64,000 bases of DNA from Prado023 sp963700395 (lineage in GTDB: Bacteria > Actinomycetota > Actinomycetes > S36-B12 > CAIYMF01): NCBI GenBank assembly GCA_963700395.1, contig CAVOXI010000001.1, positions 124,001 through 188,000 on the forward strand, written 5' to 3'. The notes beneath the pieces are model-generated. The model saw only the letters and a list, made by a program, of their open reading frames with translations. It was not told the DNA's origin and did no database searches. Position numbers and translations under genes: made by a program. This document shows positions 1-7,803 of the stretch, one piece after another. Positions within the stretch are counted from its first letter, which is position 1. Every line of letters starts with the position of its first letter.

Positions 1-1
1 G

Positions 2-1630
2 GAGCGTGCTGCCGCCCGAGGGATGCTCCGCGCGGTCGGCATGTCCGACGAGGACTTCCCGAAGCCCCAGATCGGCATCGCCTCGAGCTGGAACGAGATC
101 ACCCCGTGCAACCTCTCCCTCGAGCGGCTTGCCCGTTCGGCGAAGGAGGGCGTGCACTCGGGCGGCGGCTACCCGCTGCAGTTCGGCACGATCTCGGTCT
201 CGGACGGCATCTCCATGGGTCACGAGGGCATGCACTTCTCCCTGGTCAGCCGCGAGATCATCGCCGACTCCGTCGAGGCCGTCATGCAGGCGGAGTGCCT
301 CGACGGCATGGTCACCTTCGCCGGCTGCGACAAGAGCCTTCCCGGCATGCTGATGGCCGCCGCGCGACTGGACGTGGCGTCGGTGTTCGTCTACGCCGGG
401 TCGATCCTCCCGGGCCGTGTGGGTGACCGCGACGTCACCATCATCGACGCCTTCGAGGCGGTCGGCGCCTGCGCCCGCGGGCTGATCACCCGTGAGGAGG
501 TCGACGAGATCGAGCGCGCGATCTGCCCCGGGGAGGGCGCGTGCGGCGGCATGTACACCGCCAACACGATGGCCTCCGCAGCTGAGGCGATGGGGATGAG
601 CCTGCCCGGCTCGGCCGCCCCGCCGGCCGTGGACCGGCGCCGCGACGGCTTCGCCCGGCGCTCCGGGGAGGCCGTCGTCGAGATGCTGCGCCAGGGCATC
701 ACGACGCGCGACATCATCACGAAGAAGTCCCTGGAGAACGCCATCGCCGTTGTCATGGCCCTCGGTGGCTCCACCAACGCCGTCCTGCACCTGCTCGCGA
801 TCGCCCACGAGGCCGACGTCGACCTGCAGATGGAGGACTTCCAGCGCATCGGCGCGAAGGTCCCGCTGCTCGGCGACCTCAAGCCCTTCGGCCGCTACGT
901 GATGAGCGACATGGACCGGGTCGGCGGCGTTCCGGTCATCATGCGGGCGCTGCTCGACGCCGGGCTGCTGCACGGTGACTGCCTCACGGTCACCGGCCGC
1001 ACGGTCGCCGAGAACCTCGCCGAGGTCAACCCCCCGGACCCCGACGGCGTGATCCTGCGGGCCATGAACGACCCGATGGCCGGCGCCGGCGGCATCACGA
1101 TCCTCGGCGGCTCGCTCGTCCCCGAGGGTGCGGTCGTGAAGAACGCGGGCGTCCCGCTCGAGGTCTTCGAGGGCCCGGCGCGGGTCTTCGAGCGCGAGCG
1201 CGCCGCGATGGACGCCCTTGAGGACGGCACCATCCAGGCCGGTGACGTCGTGATCATCCGCTACGAGGGCCCCAAGGGCGGCCCGGGCATGCGCGAGATG
1301 CTGATGATCACCGCGGCCATCAAGGGCGCGGGACTGGGCAAGGACGTCCTGCTGATCACCGACGGGCGGTTCTCCGGCGGGACCACCGGCCTGTGCGTCG
1401 GCCACGTCGCCCCCGAGGCAGTCGACGGCGGACCCATCGCGCTCGTCGCGGACGGCGACCGGGTGCGGATCGACATCGCGAACCGCACGCTCGACCTGCT
1501 CGTCGACGACGCCACGCTGGCGGCACGCCGCGAGGCGTGGGTCCCCCTGCCGCCCCGCTACGACCGCGGCGTCCTGGCCAAGTACGCGAAGCTCGTCGGC
1601 TCCGCCTCGCGGGGAGCGGTCTGCGACTGA
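2..1630 (+). CDS. ilvD: Dihydroxy-acid dehydratase IlvD (5' end cut by window)
   Basis: IlvD dehydrates 2,3-dihydroxy-isovalerate and its methylvalerate homologue to 2-keto acids, the third common step of valine and isoleucine synthesis. The frame is open from base 2, and residues just before the first ATG (position 23) still match the family (ARGMLRAVGM), so the true start lies upstream of the window; about 20 residues are missing. The Fe-S cysteine motifs are visible as CDKSLPG and GACGGMYTANTM, and the C-terminal signature as LLITDGRFSGGTTG. It ends in TGA at 1628-1630, 9 bases from the convergent GGDEF/EAL gene. The gene fits the ilvB-ilvN-ilvC cluster that follows. Confidence 0.97.
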   Translation, partial: ERAAARGMLRAVGMSDEDFPKPQIGIASSWNEITPCNLSLERLARSAKEGVHSGGGYPLQFGTISVSDGISMGHEGMHFSLVSREIIADSVEAVMQAECLDGMVTFAGCDKSLPGMLMAAARLDVASVFVYAGSILPGRVGDRDVTIIDAFEAVGACARGLITREEVDEIERAICPGEGACGGMYTANTMASAAEAMGMSLPGSAAPPAVDRRRDGFARRSGEAVVEMLRQGITTRDIITKKSLENAIAVVMALGGSTNAVLHLLAIAHEADVDLQMEDFQRIGAKVPLLGDLKPFGRYVMSDMDRVGGVPVIMRALLDAGLLHGDCLTVTGRTVAENLAEVNPPDPDGVILRAMNDPMAGAGGITILGGSLVPEGAVVKNAGVPLEVFEGPARVFERERAAMDALEDGTIQAGDVVIIRYEGPKGGPGMREMLMITAAIKGAGLGKDVLLITDGRFSGGTTGLCVGHVAPEAVDGGPIALVADGDRVRIDIANRTLDLLVDDATLAARREAWVPLPPRYDRGVLAKYAKLVGSASRGAVCD

Positions 1631-1639
1631 CCGTCCAGG

Positions 1640-3548
1640 TCAGGCCAACCGGCCCAACCACGCGTCCGCGGGCTCGGGCCGCCCGTACAGGTAGCCCTGG
1701 TGCAGCACGGCCGCGCGATCGTTCAGGAACGCGGCCTGCTCGACGGTCTCGACGCCCTCGGCCACGACGCGCAGGTGCATGTGCTCGGCCAGGGCGAGCA
1801 TGACCTGCACGAGCATGGCGTCGTCGGGGTCCGTGGGCGCGTCCTGCACGAAGGCCCTGTCGATCTTGAGCTCGTGGATCGGAAGGCGCCTGAGGTAGGC
1901 CAACGAGGAGTAGTGGGTGCCGAAGTCGTCGATGGAGATGTGGATGCCCAGCTCCGCGACCGTCGGTCATGGACGCGACCACCTCGGCCAGGTTCCCGAT
2001 CATCAGGCCCTCGGTGACCTCCAGGGTCAGCCGGGCGGGGTCGGCCCCGGTCTCGGCCAGGATGCCGCGGACAGTCGATGGGAACGTGGGCTGCCGGAAG
2101 GTCCGGGGGCTCACGTTGGCCGAGACCCGTATGGGACGCCCGGCGAGCTCGGGGCGGACCAGCAGCTCACAGACCGCGCGCAGGACCCACATGTCGATCT
2201 CGATGATGAGGTCGGACTCCTCCGCGAACGGGATGAACGTGTTGGGCATGACCAGTCCCCGCTCGGGCTGCTGCCACCGGACGAGCGCCTCAGCGCCGAC
2301 CACGTTGGCCTGCCCGTCCACCTGGGACTGGAGGTACACGCGCAGCTCGCCCTCGGCAATGGCCCTGCGCAGCGATCGCTCCACCTGGAACCGATCGCGA
2401 GCGGACTCGCCCATCCCCTCGGCGAAGAACGCGGTCCGGCTCCCCCCGGCCCTCTTCGCCCGATCCATCGCGGTGTCCGCGCGCCGCAGGACGTCATCCG
2501 ACGCCTCCTCGAGATCGGACTCACCGAACACCGACACGCCGATGCTGGCGGTGATGGTCAGCTCCTCGGAGTCGCTGCGGAACGGTGCTCGAAGGGCTGC
2601 GTGCACCATCTGGGCCACGGCGTGCGCGTGCCGACCGGCCGATTCGGTGTTCGGATCCAGGGTGTGCAGGAGGACGGCGAACTCGTCCCCCTCGAGCCGT
2701 GCGACCGTGTCGTCCGGGCTCAGCGCGACCACCAGGCGACTGGCGACCTCCAGCAGGACGGCGTCCCCGACTGCGTGCCCGCGCGCCTCGTTGATGAGCT
2801 GGAGCCGGTCGATGTCGAGCACCAGGAGGGAGCCCACCCTGCCCTCCCGCTGGCCGATCCGCTGCAATTGGCTGAGGCGGTCCAGCAACAGGGCGCGGTT
2901 GGGCAGTCCGGTCCGACTGTCGTGGAACGCGATGTGGTGCAGGTCCTGCTGGGCCTTGCGTTGATCTGTGACATCGAGCATGAGGCCCTGAAGGTACGCC
3001 TCCCCACCGTCGTCGGGGCGGATCAGGCGGGCCTCGTCGCGCACGGTCAGCCAGCGCCCGGACCGGGTGGCGAGCCGGTACTCGGTTGCCAGGTTGGTGC
3101 CGGTCCTCTGGGCGCGGGCTACCTCGTCGAGGACCCGGTCGCGGTCCTCGGGGTGGATCAGGTCACGCCAGGCGTTCGGGTCCGCCAGCCATTCCTCGGG
3201 CGTGTACCCGAGGGCCTCGACCTGGGGGCTGATGTAGGTGGTGCCACCGGAGGGGTCCGCAGTCGCCCTGTAGATGATGGCCGGCACCTGCTCGGTCAGT
3301 GCCCGATAGCTGGCTTCCCGCTCGCGCAGCCGCGCGAGGGTGCGTGACTGCTGGTCCACGAGTCGACTCACCAGCAGGAACAGGATGACGGAGGTGACGG
3401 CGACGAAGAACCAGCCCTTCCACGTGCTGAGCACGGTGATGCGCTCGGCGTCGTCGGTCAGCTGCTCGACGGCGCGATCGGAGAGCACGATCCACAGGGC
3501 TGCGAACACGGCATAGATGCCCACTATTCGCACAACCCCGGCGCGCAT
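1640..3548 (-). pseudogene. Membrane PAS-GGDEF-EAL cyclic-di-GMP protein, one frame break in EAL
   Basis: Order of parts: two membrane segments (about residues 7-23 and 43-62) enclosing a short external loop, a PAS domain (about 79-200), GGDEF (about 215-380) and EAL (about 395-635). The GGDEF signature is degenerate, RLEGDEF instead of RLGGDEF, with no RxxD inhibitory site, so cyclase activity is doubtful. The EAL side keeps EALVR, the VSPR Asn, EVTEG, DDFGT, KIDRAFV and AEGVET, so it should be a phosphodiesterase. At about 1955-1966 the frame shifts by one base inside EAL, just before the IDDFGT motif; the family match resumes at once in the next frame and runs to the stop at 1640. This is either a sequencing error or a recent mutation. 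Start chosen at ATG 3548 because GAGAGGG lies upstream; a GTG at 3587 is the alternative. Confidence 0.85.
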
Positions 3549-3649
3549 GTCATGACCCTCTCGCAGGCCATCCCGCGAGGCAAGCACCTATCCGGAATAT
3601 CCGGATTCCGGGAGCGCTATCCCACATAGTGGACATTCTGGTCAGGGGC

Positions 3650-3679
3650 TTGCGCTTCCCCCCGGGACATGGGCACTAT
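3650..3679 (+). promoter_or_regulatory. Probable ilvB leader promoter
   Basis: TTGCGC at 3650-3655 and CACTAT at 3674-3679 are separated by 18 bases. The -10-like box ends 6 bases before the GTG of the leader peptide at 3686, so the transcript would start at or near that codon. The -10 match is only moderate. Confidence 0.45.
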
Positions 3680-3685
3680 GAGCGC

Positions 3686-3736
3686 GTGCGAATTATCGTA
3701 GTAGCGAATCACGCCGGGGTGGGAACCCCAGCCTGA
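3686..3736 (+). CDS. ilvB leader peptide (Ile-Ile-Val-Val)
   Basis: A 16-codon frame reads MRIIVVANHAGVGTPA and stops at TGA 3734-3736, 117 bases before ilvB. The consecutive Ile-Ile-Val-Val codons are what a ribosome-stalling leader for acetolactate synthase would need. Leader peptides with branched-chain codons before ilvB are established in actinobacteria, and this one has the expected place, size and composition. It would be translated from a leaderless transcript. Expected effect: when charged Ile- or Val-tRNA is scarce, stalling changes the fold of the downstream RNA and lets transcription reach ilvB. Confidence 0.65.
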   Translation: MRIIVVANHAGVGTPA

Positions 3737-3763
3737 CTGTTCCCTACTCCGACGTGACCTCGT

Positions 3764-3790
3764 GACCCTCTGGGCACGGGGTCTTTCATT
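3764..3790 (+). terminator. Candidate attenuator hairpin before ilvB
   Basis: GACCC at 3764-3768 pairs with GGGTC at 3779-3783, extended by one wobble pair and closing an 8-base loop. It is followed by TTTCATT, a short U-rich tract. An alternative upstream hairpin, GGGGT with ACCCC (3716-3729), overlaps the end of the leader peptide. The stem is short, so the assignment rests partly on the leader peptide. Confidence 0.4.
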
Positions 3791-3853
3791 TGCACCGGCA
3801 CAGCACTGGCAGGATCACCACCGAAGACCCGAACCGAGAGCAAGGGACCGACG

Positions 3854-5617
3854 ATGTCGACGTCACGCACAGCACCCACCACGACGATCAGTGGGGCGAG
3901 CAGCCTCGTGCGCTCGCTGGAGGCCGCCGGTGTCGACACGGTATTCGGAATCCCCGGTGGCGCCATCCTGCCCGCATACGACCCGCTGATGGACTCCACC
4001 CAGGTCCGGCACATCCTCGTCCGCCACGAGCAGGGCGCAGGGCATGCGGCAGCGGGTTACGCGTACGCGACCGGACGGGTCGGGGTCTGCATGGCGACCT
4101 CCGGGCCGGGAGCCACCAACCTGGTGACGCCGATCGCTGACGCGTACATGGACTCGGTGCCGATGGTTGCGATCACTGGCCAGGTGAACTCAGCCTCCAT
4201 CGGCACCGATGCCTTCCAGGAGGCCGACATCCGTGGGATCACGATGCCGGTCACCAAGCACAACTACCTGGTGACCCGCGCCGAGGAGATCCCCCGGGCG
4301 ATCGCCGAGGCCTTCCACATCGCCAGCACCGGCCGACCCGGCCCGGTCCTGGTGGACATCGCCAAGGACGCGCTGCAGGCGCAGACCACCTTCAACTGGC
4401 CCTCGCGCCTGGACCTGCCCGGGTACCGGCCGACGACCCGGCCGCACACGAAGCAGGTCCGCGAGGCTGCGCGCCTCATGCTGGAGTCGCGCAAGCCAGT
4501 GCTGTACGTCGGCGGCGGGATCATCCGCGCTGGGGCCGCTGCCGAGTTGCGCACCCTGGCTGACCTCACCGGCATCCCGGTGGTGACCACACTCATGGCA
4601 CGGGGGGCGTTGCCCGACAGCCACCCGCAGAACCTGGGCATGCCCGGCATGCATGGGACCGTGGCTGCCGTCGGAGCGCTGCAGTCCTCGGACCTGCTGA
4701 TCGCACTCGGCACGCGCTTCGATGACCGGGTCACGGGGCAGCTGTCGACGTTCGCCCCGAACGCCAAGGTCATCCACGCCGACATCGACCCGGCCGAGAT
4801 CTCCAAGAACCGCCGCGCCGACGTGCCGATCGTGGGCGACGCCAAGGAGGTCATCGCCGAGCTGGTGCTGGCCATCCAGGCCGAGCTGGCCGCCGGTCGT
4901 GCCTTCGACCTGGCCGGATGGTGGGTCGAGCTGGACCGGTGGCTGGAGAAGTACCCGCTGGGCTACGACCTGCCTGACGACGGCACGCTCGCCCCGCAGT
5001 ACGTCATCGAGCGACTGGGCCAGATCGTCGGACCCGACGCGCTGTACGTCGCCGGCGTGGGCCAGCACCAGATGTGGGGCGCCCAGTTCGTCCAGTACGA
5101 GAAGCCGGGGTCGTGGATCAACTCCGGAGGCCTGGGCACCATGGGGTTCGCCGTGCCCGCGGCGATGGGGGCCAAGGTCGGCGCCCCGGAGAAGACGGTG
5201 TGGGCGATCGACGGCGACGGGTGCTTCCAGATGACCAACCAGGAGCTGGCCACCTGCACGATCAACAACATCCCGATCAAGGTGGCGCTGATCAACAACG
5301 GGGCCCTGGGCATGGTGCGCCAGTGGCAGTCGCTGTTCTACGACAAGCGCTACTCCAACACCGACCTGCACTCGCACAGCGTCCCTGACTTCGTGAAGCT
5401 GGCCGACGCCTACGGGTGCGTGGGCCTGCGCTGCGACTCCGCCGAGGACGTCGACGGCATCATCGAGAAGGCGATGTCGATCAACGACGCACCGGTCGTC
5501 GTGGACTTCCGGGTGCACAAGGACGCCATGGTGTGGCCGATGGTCGCAGCCGGGACGAGCAACTCCGACATCAAGTTCGCGCGCGACATGGCGCCGAAGT
5601 GGGACCGGGAGGACTGA
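3854..5617 (+). CDS. ilvB: Acetolactate synthase large (catalytic) subunit
   Basis: This ThDP- and FAD-dependent enzyme condenses pyruvate with pyruvate or 2-ketobutyrate, the first common step to Val/Leu and Ile. At 587 residues it has the usual family length. Visible motifs: FGIPGGAILPAYD near the N terminus, the ThDP-activating Glu in RHEQGAGHAA, TSGPGATNL, and the C-terminal ThDP/Mg motif GDGCFQMTNQEL followed by INNGALGMVRQWQ. The ATG at 3854 follows a purine-rich AAGGGA. The stop is 3 bases before ilvN, so the two subunits are co-translated. Expression is probably controlled by the Ile/Val leader upstream. Confidence 0.98.
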   Translation: MSTSRTAPTTTISGASSLVRSLEAAGVDTVFGIPGGAILPAYDPLMDSTQVRHILVRHEQGAGHAAAGYAYATGRVGVCMATSGPGATNLVTPIADAYMDSVPMVAITGQVNSASIGTDAFQEADIRGITMPVTKHNYLVTRAEEIPRAIAEAFHIASTGRPGPVLVDIAKDALQAQTTFNWPSRLDLPGYRPTTRPHTKQVREAARLMLESRKPVLYVGGGIIRAGAAAELRTLADLTGIPVVTTLMARGALPDSHPQNLGMPGMHGTVAAVGALQSSDLLIALGTRFDDRVTGQLSTFAPNAKVIHADIDPAEISKNRRADVPIVGDAKEVIAELVLAIQAELAAGRAFDLAGWWVELDRWLEKYPLGYDLPDDGTLAPQYVIERLGQIVGPDALYVAGVGQHQMWGAQFVQYEKPGSWINSGGLGTMGFAVPAAMGAKVGAPEKTVWAIDGDGCFQMTNQELATCTINNIPIKVALINNGALGMVRQWQSLFYDKRYSNTDLHSHSVPDFVKLADAYGCVGLRCDSAEDVDGIIEKAMSINDAPVVVDFRVHKDAMVWPMVAAGTSNSDIKFARDMAPKWDRED

Positions 5618-5620
5618 GCG

Positions 5621-6145
5621 ATGAGCCGTCACACACTGAGCGTCCTGGTCCAGGACCAGCCGGGCGTGCTGGCCCGGATTGCGGGGCTGTTCTCGCGGCG
5701 CGGCTTCAACATCGAGTCGCTGGCCGTCGGCCCGACCGAGACCCCGGAGGTCTCGCGGATCACCCTGGTCGTCGAGGTCGAGGGCCTGCCGCTGGAGCAG
5801 GTGACCAAGCAGCTGAACAAGCTGGTCAACGTGCTCAAGATCGTCGAGCTCGAGCCGGCGACGTCCGTGCAGCGGGAGTTCATGCTGGTCAAGGTGCGCG
5901 CCGATGCCACGACCCGCAGTCACGTGCTGGAGACCGTCGCGCTGTTCCGGGCCGGGGTCGTCGACGTCGCGCCGGACGCCGTCACCATCGAGGTCACCGG
6001 CAGCCGCGAGAAGCTGGACGCCCTGCTGCGCGTCCTCGAGCCCTTCGGGGTGCGCGAGCTGGTCAAGTCCGGCGCGGTGGCCCTCGGTCGCGGCTCCAAG
6101 TCCATGACCGAGCGCGCGCTGCGCCAGGTCGACCGGACGGCCTGA
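5621..6145 (+). CDS. ilvN: Acetolactate synthase small (regulatory) subunit
   Basis: IlvN stimulates IlvB and confers feedback inhibition by valine. The N-terminal ACT domain starts at once (MSRHTLSVLVQDQPGVLARI, then the FSRRGFNIESLAVG motif), and the C-terminal IlvN domain follows from about residue 85 (REFMLVKVRA). The 174-residue length is typical. It begins 3 bases after the ilvB stop. A strong perfect hairpin follows 20 bases after its stop, before ilvC. Confidence 0.97.
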   Translation: MSRHTLSVLVQDQPGVLARIAGLFSRRGFNIESLAVGPTETPEVSRITLVVEVEGLPLEQVTKQLNKLVNVLKIVELEPATSVQREFMLVKVRADATTRSHVLETVALFRAGVVDVAPDAVTIEVTGSREKLDALLRVLEPFGVRELVKSGAVALGRGSKSMTERALRQVDRTA

Positions 6146-6165
6146 GTCACCGCCCATCACGCCCT

Positions 6166-6206
6166 GTGTCATCGATCCGGCACTTGGATTGCCGGATCGA
6201 TGACAC
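6166..6206. terminator. Perfect 17-bp inverted repeat between ilvN and ilvC
   Basis: GTGTCATCGATCCGGCA (6166-6182) is repeated in perfect inverted form at 6190-6206 around a 7-base loop. There is no T-tract after it, so it is not a classic intrinsic terminator. It could be a U-less actinobacterial terminator, an mRNA-stabilising or processing hairpin that uncouples ilvBN from ilvC, or an operator. Its position just before ilvC is the only clue to function. Confidence 0.6.
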
Positions 6207-6310
6207 CACGGTCGTCACCGCGTCGTTCGCGCGCCGACCGACCTGACAGAATCCATCCGAAGCAGATCCCCGGCGCCGCACGCGCGCCGCAACACCCGAG
6301 GAGCCCCACA

Positions 6311-7339
6311 GTGGCTGAGCTGTTCTACGACGACAATGCCGATATCTCGATCATCCAGGGCCGCAAGGTCGCCGTGCTCGGATACGGCAGCCAGGGTCAC
6401 GCCCATGCGCTGAGCCTGCGCGACTCGGGGGTCGACGTCCGCGTCGGCCTGGCCGAGGGGTCGAAGAGCCGGGCCAAGGCCGAGGCGGAGGGCCTGCGCG
6501 TCGTCGACCCGGCCACGGCCTGCGCCGAGGCCGACGTGATCATGGTCCTGGTCCCGGACCCGGCCCAGCGGGGCCTGTACGCCGAGGCGATCGCCCCGAA
6601 CCTCAAGGCCGGGGATGCGCTGTTCTTCGCGCACGGCTTCAACATCCGCTTCGGCTACGTCGCCCCTCCCGCTGACGTCGATGTCTGCATGGTGGCGCCG
6701 AAGGGCCCGGGGCACCTCGTCCGCCGCGAGTACGTCGCCGGACGCGGCGTGCCCGCGATCGTGGCCGTCGAGCAGGACGCGACCGGTGGCGCATGGGACC
6801 TGACGCTGTCCTACGCGAAGGCGATCGGCGCCCTGCGCGCCGGGGGCATCCAGACCACGTTCACCGAGGAGACCGAGACCGACCTGTTCGGCGAGCAGGC
6901 AGTGCTCTGCGGCGGCGCGTCGATGCTGGTCCAGACCGGCTTCGAGGTGCTGACCGAGGCCGGCTACCAGCCGGAGGTCGCGTACTTCGAGTGCCTGCAC
7001 GAGCTGAAGCTGATCGTCGACCTCATGTACGAGGGCGGCATCGCCAAGCAGCGCTGGAGCGTCTCGGACACCGCCGAGTACGGCGACTACGTGTCCGGCC
7101 CGCGGGTCATCGACCCGCACGTGAAGGACAACATGCGCGCGGTGCTCGCCGACATCCAGTCGGGCGCCTTCGCCAAGCGGTTCATCGACGACCAGGACGC
7201 TGGGGCGCCGGAGTTCCACGCCCTGCGCGCGGCCGGCGAGGCCCATCCGATCGAGGAGACCGGCCGGCAGCTGCGCCAGCTGATGAGCTGGGTGAAGACC
7301 TCGGACAGCGACTACGTGGAGGGCACCGCGGCCCGCTGA
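6311..7339 (+). CDS. ilvC: Ketol-acid reductoisomerase
   Basis: IlvC isomerises and reduces acetolactate and acetohydroxybutyrate with NADPH, the second common step of the pathway. The GTG at 6311 was chosen over an in-frame ATG at 6200 because the family N terminus starts here (VAELFYDDNADISIIQGRKV) and AGGAG lies 8 bases upstream; the ATG at 6200 lies inside the hairpin. The 342 residues match class I enzymes. Motifs: Rossmann GYGSQGHAHALSLRDSG, APKGPGHLVRREY, and the Mg-binding acidic segment ETETDLFGEQAVLCGG with CLHELKLIVDLMYEGG. Confidence 0.97.
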   Translation: MAELFYDDNADISIIQGRKVAVLGYGSQGHAHALSLRDSGVDVRVGLAEGSKSRAKAEAEGLRVVDPATACAEADVIMVLVPDPAQRGLYAEAIAPNLKAGDALFFAHGFNIRFGYVAPPADVDVCMVAPKGPGHLVRREYVAGRGVPAIVAVEQDATGGAWDLTLSYAKAIGALRAGGIQTTFTEETETDLFGEQAVLCGGASMLVQTGFEVLTEAGYQPEVAYFECLHELKLIVDLMYEGGIAKQRWSVSDTAEYGDYVSGPRVIDPHVKDNMRAVLADIQSGAFAKRFIDDQDAGAPEFHALRAAGEAHPIEETGRQLRQLMSWVKTSDSDYVEGTAAR

Positions 7340-7401
7340 CCCGAGCGAGAGCGAGGCGAGGCGGGGCGCCCACCAGCACCGCGGCTCGCTGACCCGTGCG
7401 G

Positions 7402-7644
7402 TCACAGGGCGTCGGGGTCGGGGTTCTCAGCCGGTGGCGGCGGCGCGGGGATCGGGCATGTCCGACATCCCCAGGGCCGCACCTGGGTGTGGTCGACCGG
7501 GGAGGTGTCGATGGCGCCGACGGCCGGGAGCACGGCGGTGATGAGCACGAGGACCGCGTTGATCGAGGCGCTCCTGCGTCGGTCGATCCTGTGCCCGTCC
7601 ATGTAGGACAGGATGGAGGGCATCATCGGGGTCCGCATCCGCAC
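7402..7644 (-). CDS. Small protein with one hydrophobic segment, unknown function
   Basis: An 80-codon frame on the minus strand between ilvC and serA. Nearly every third codon position is G or C, as in the neighbouring genes, which supports real coding. Residues 28-46 (SINAVLVLITAVLPAVGAI) form a possible membrane segment. The tail holds two Cys (GCRTC) and a Pro-rich stretch. No Shine-Dalgarno is clear, and Met-1, Met-3, Met-7 or Met-8 could each start it. I recognise no family. It is transcribed against ilvC and serA. Confidence 0.45.
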   Translation of the reverse strand: MRMRTPMMPSILSYMDGHRIDRRRSASINAVLVLITAVLPAVGAIDTSPVDHTQVRPWGCRTCPIPAPPPPAENPDPDAL

Positions 7645-7747
7645 GCCCGCGCCTGACAGGCGACGGTTTCGGACCCGAGTCAGGTGGGGGCGTTCGTCGG
7701 CGTGTTCGGGACCTTCGGGGTGCCGGAAGCGCCAATGGGTCGGTCGT

Positions 7748-7753
7748 TAGGAT
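7748..7753 (+). promoter_or_regulatory. Possible -10 box of serA
   Basis: TAGGAT lies about 50 bases before the serA start, leaving a 5' leader of roughly 45 bases that carries a Shine-Dalgarno. No convincing -35 element is seen. Confidence 0.35.
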
Positions 7754-7803
7754 TGGGGCAGCTGCGGGGATCGGCCCCGTGGGTCTGTCAAGAGGGTGCC
7801 ACC

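Noticed and set aside
1..60. IlvD as an N-terminally truncated pseudogene
   Set aside because: The frame is open to the window edge and still matches the family, so the truncation is only the window border.
4190..6172. A 660-codon open frame opposite ilvB/ilvN
   Set aside because: Antisense of two well-supported genes; no domain resemblance, His/Gly/Gln-rich composition typical of shadows.
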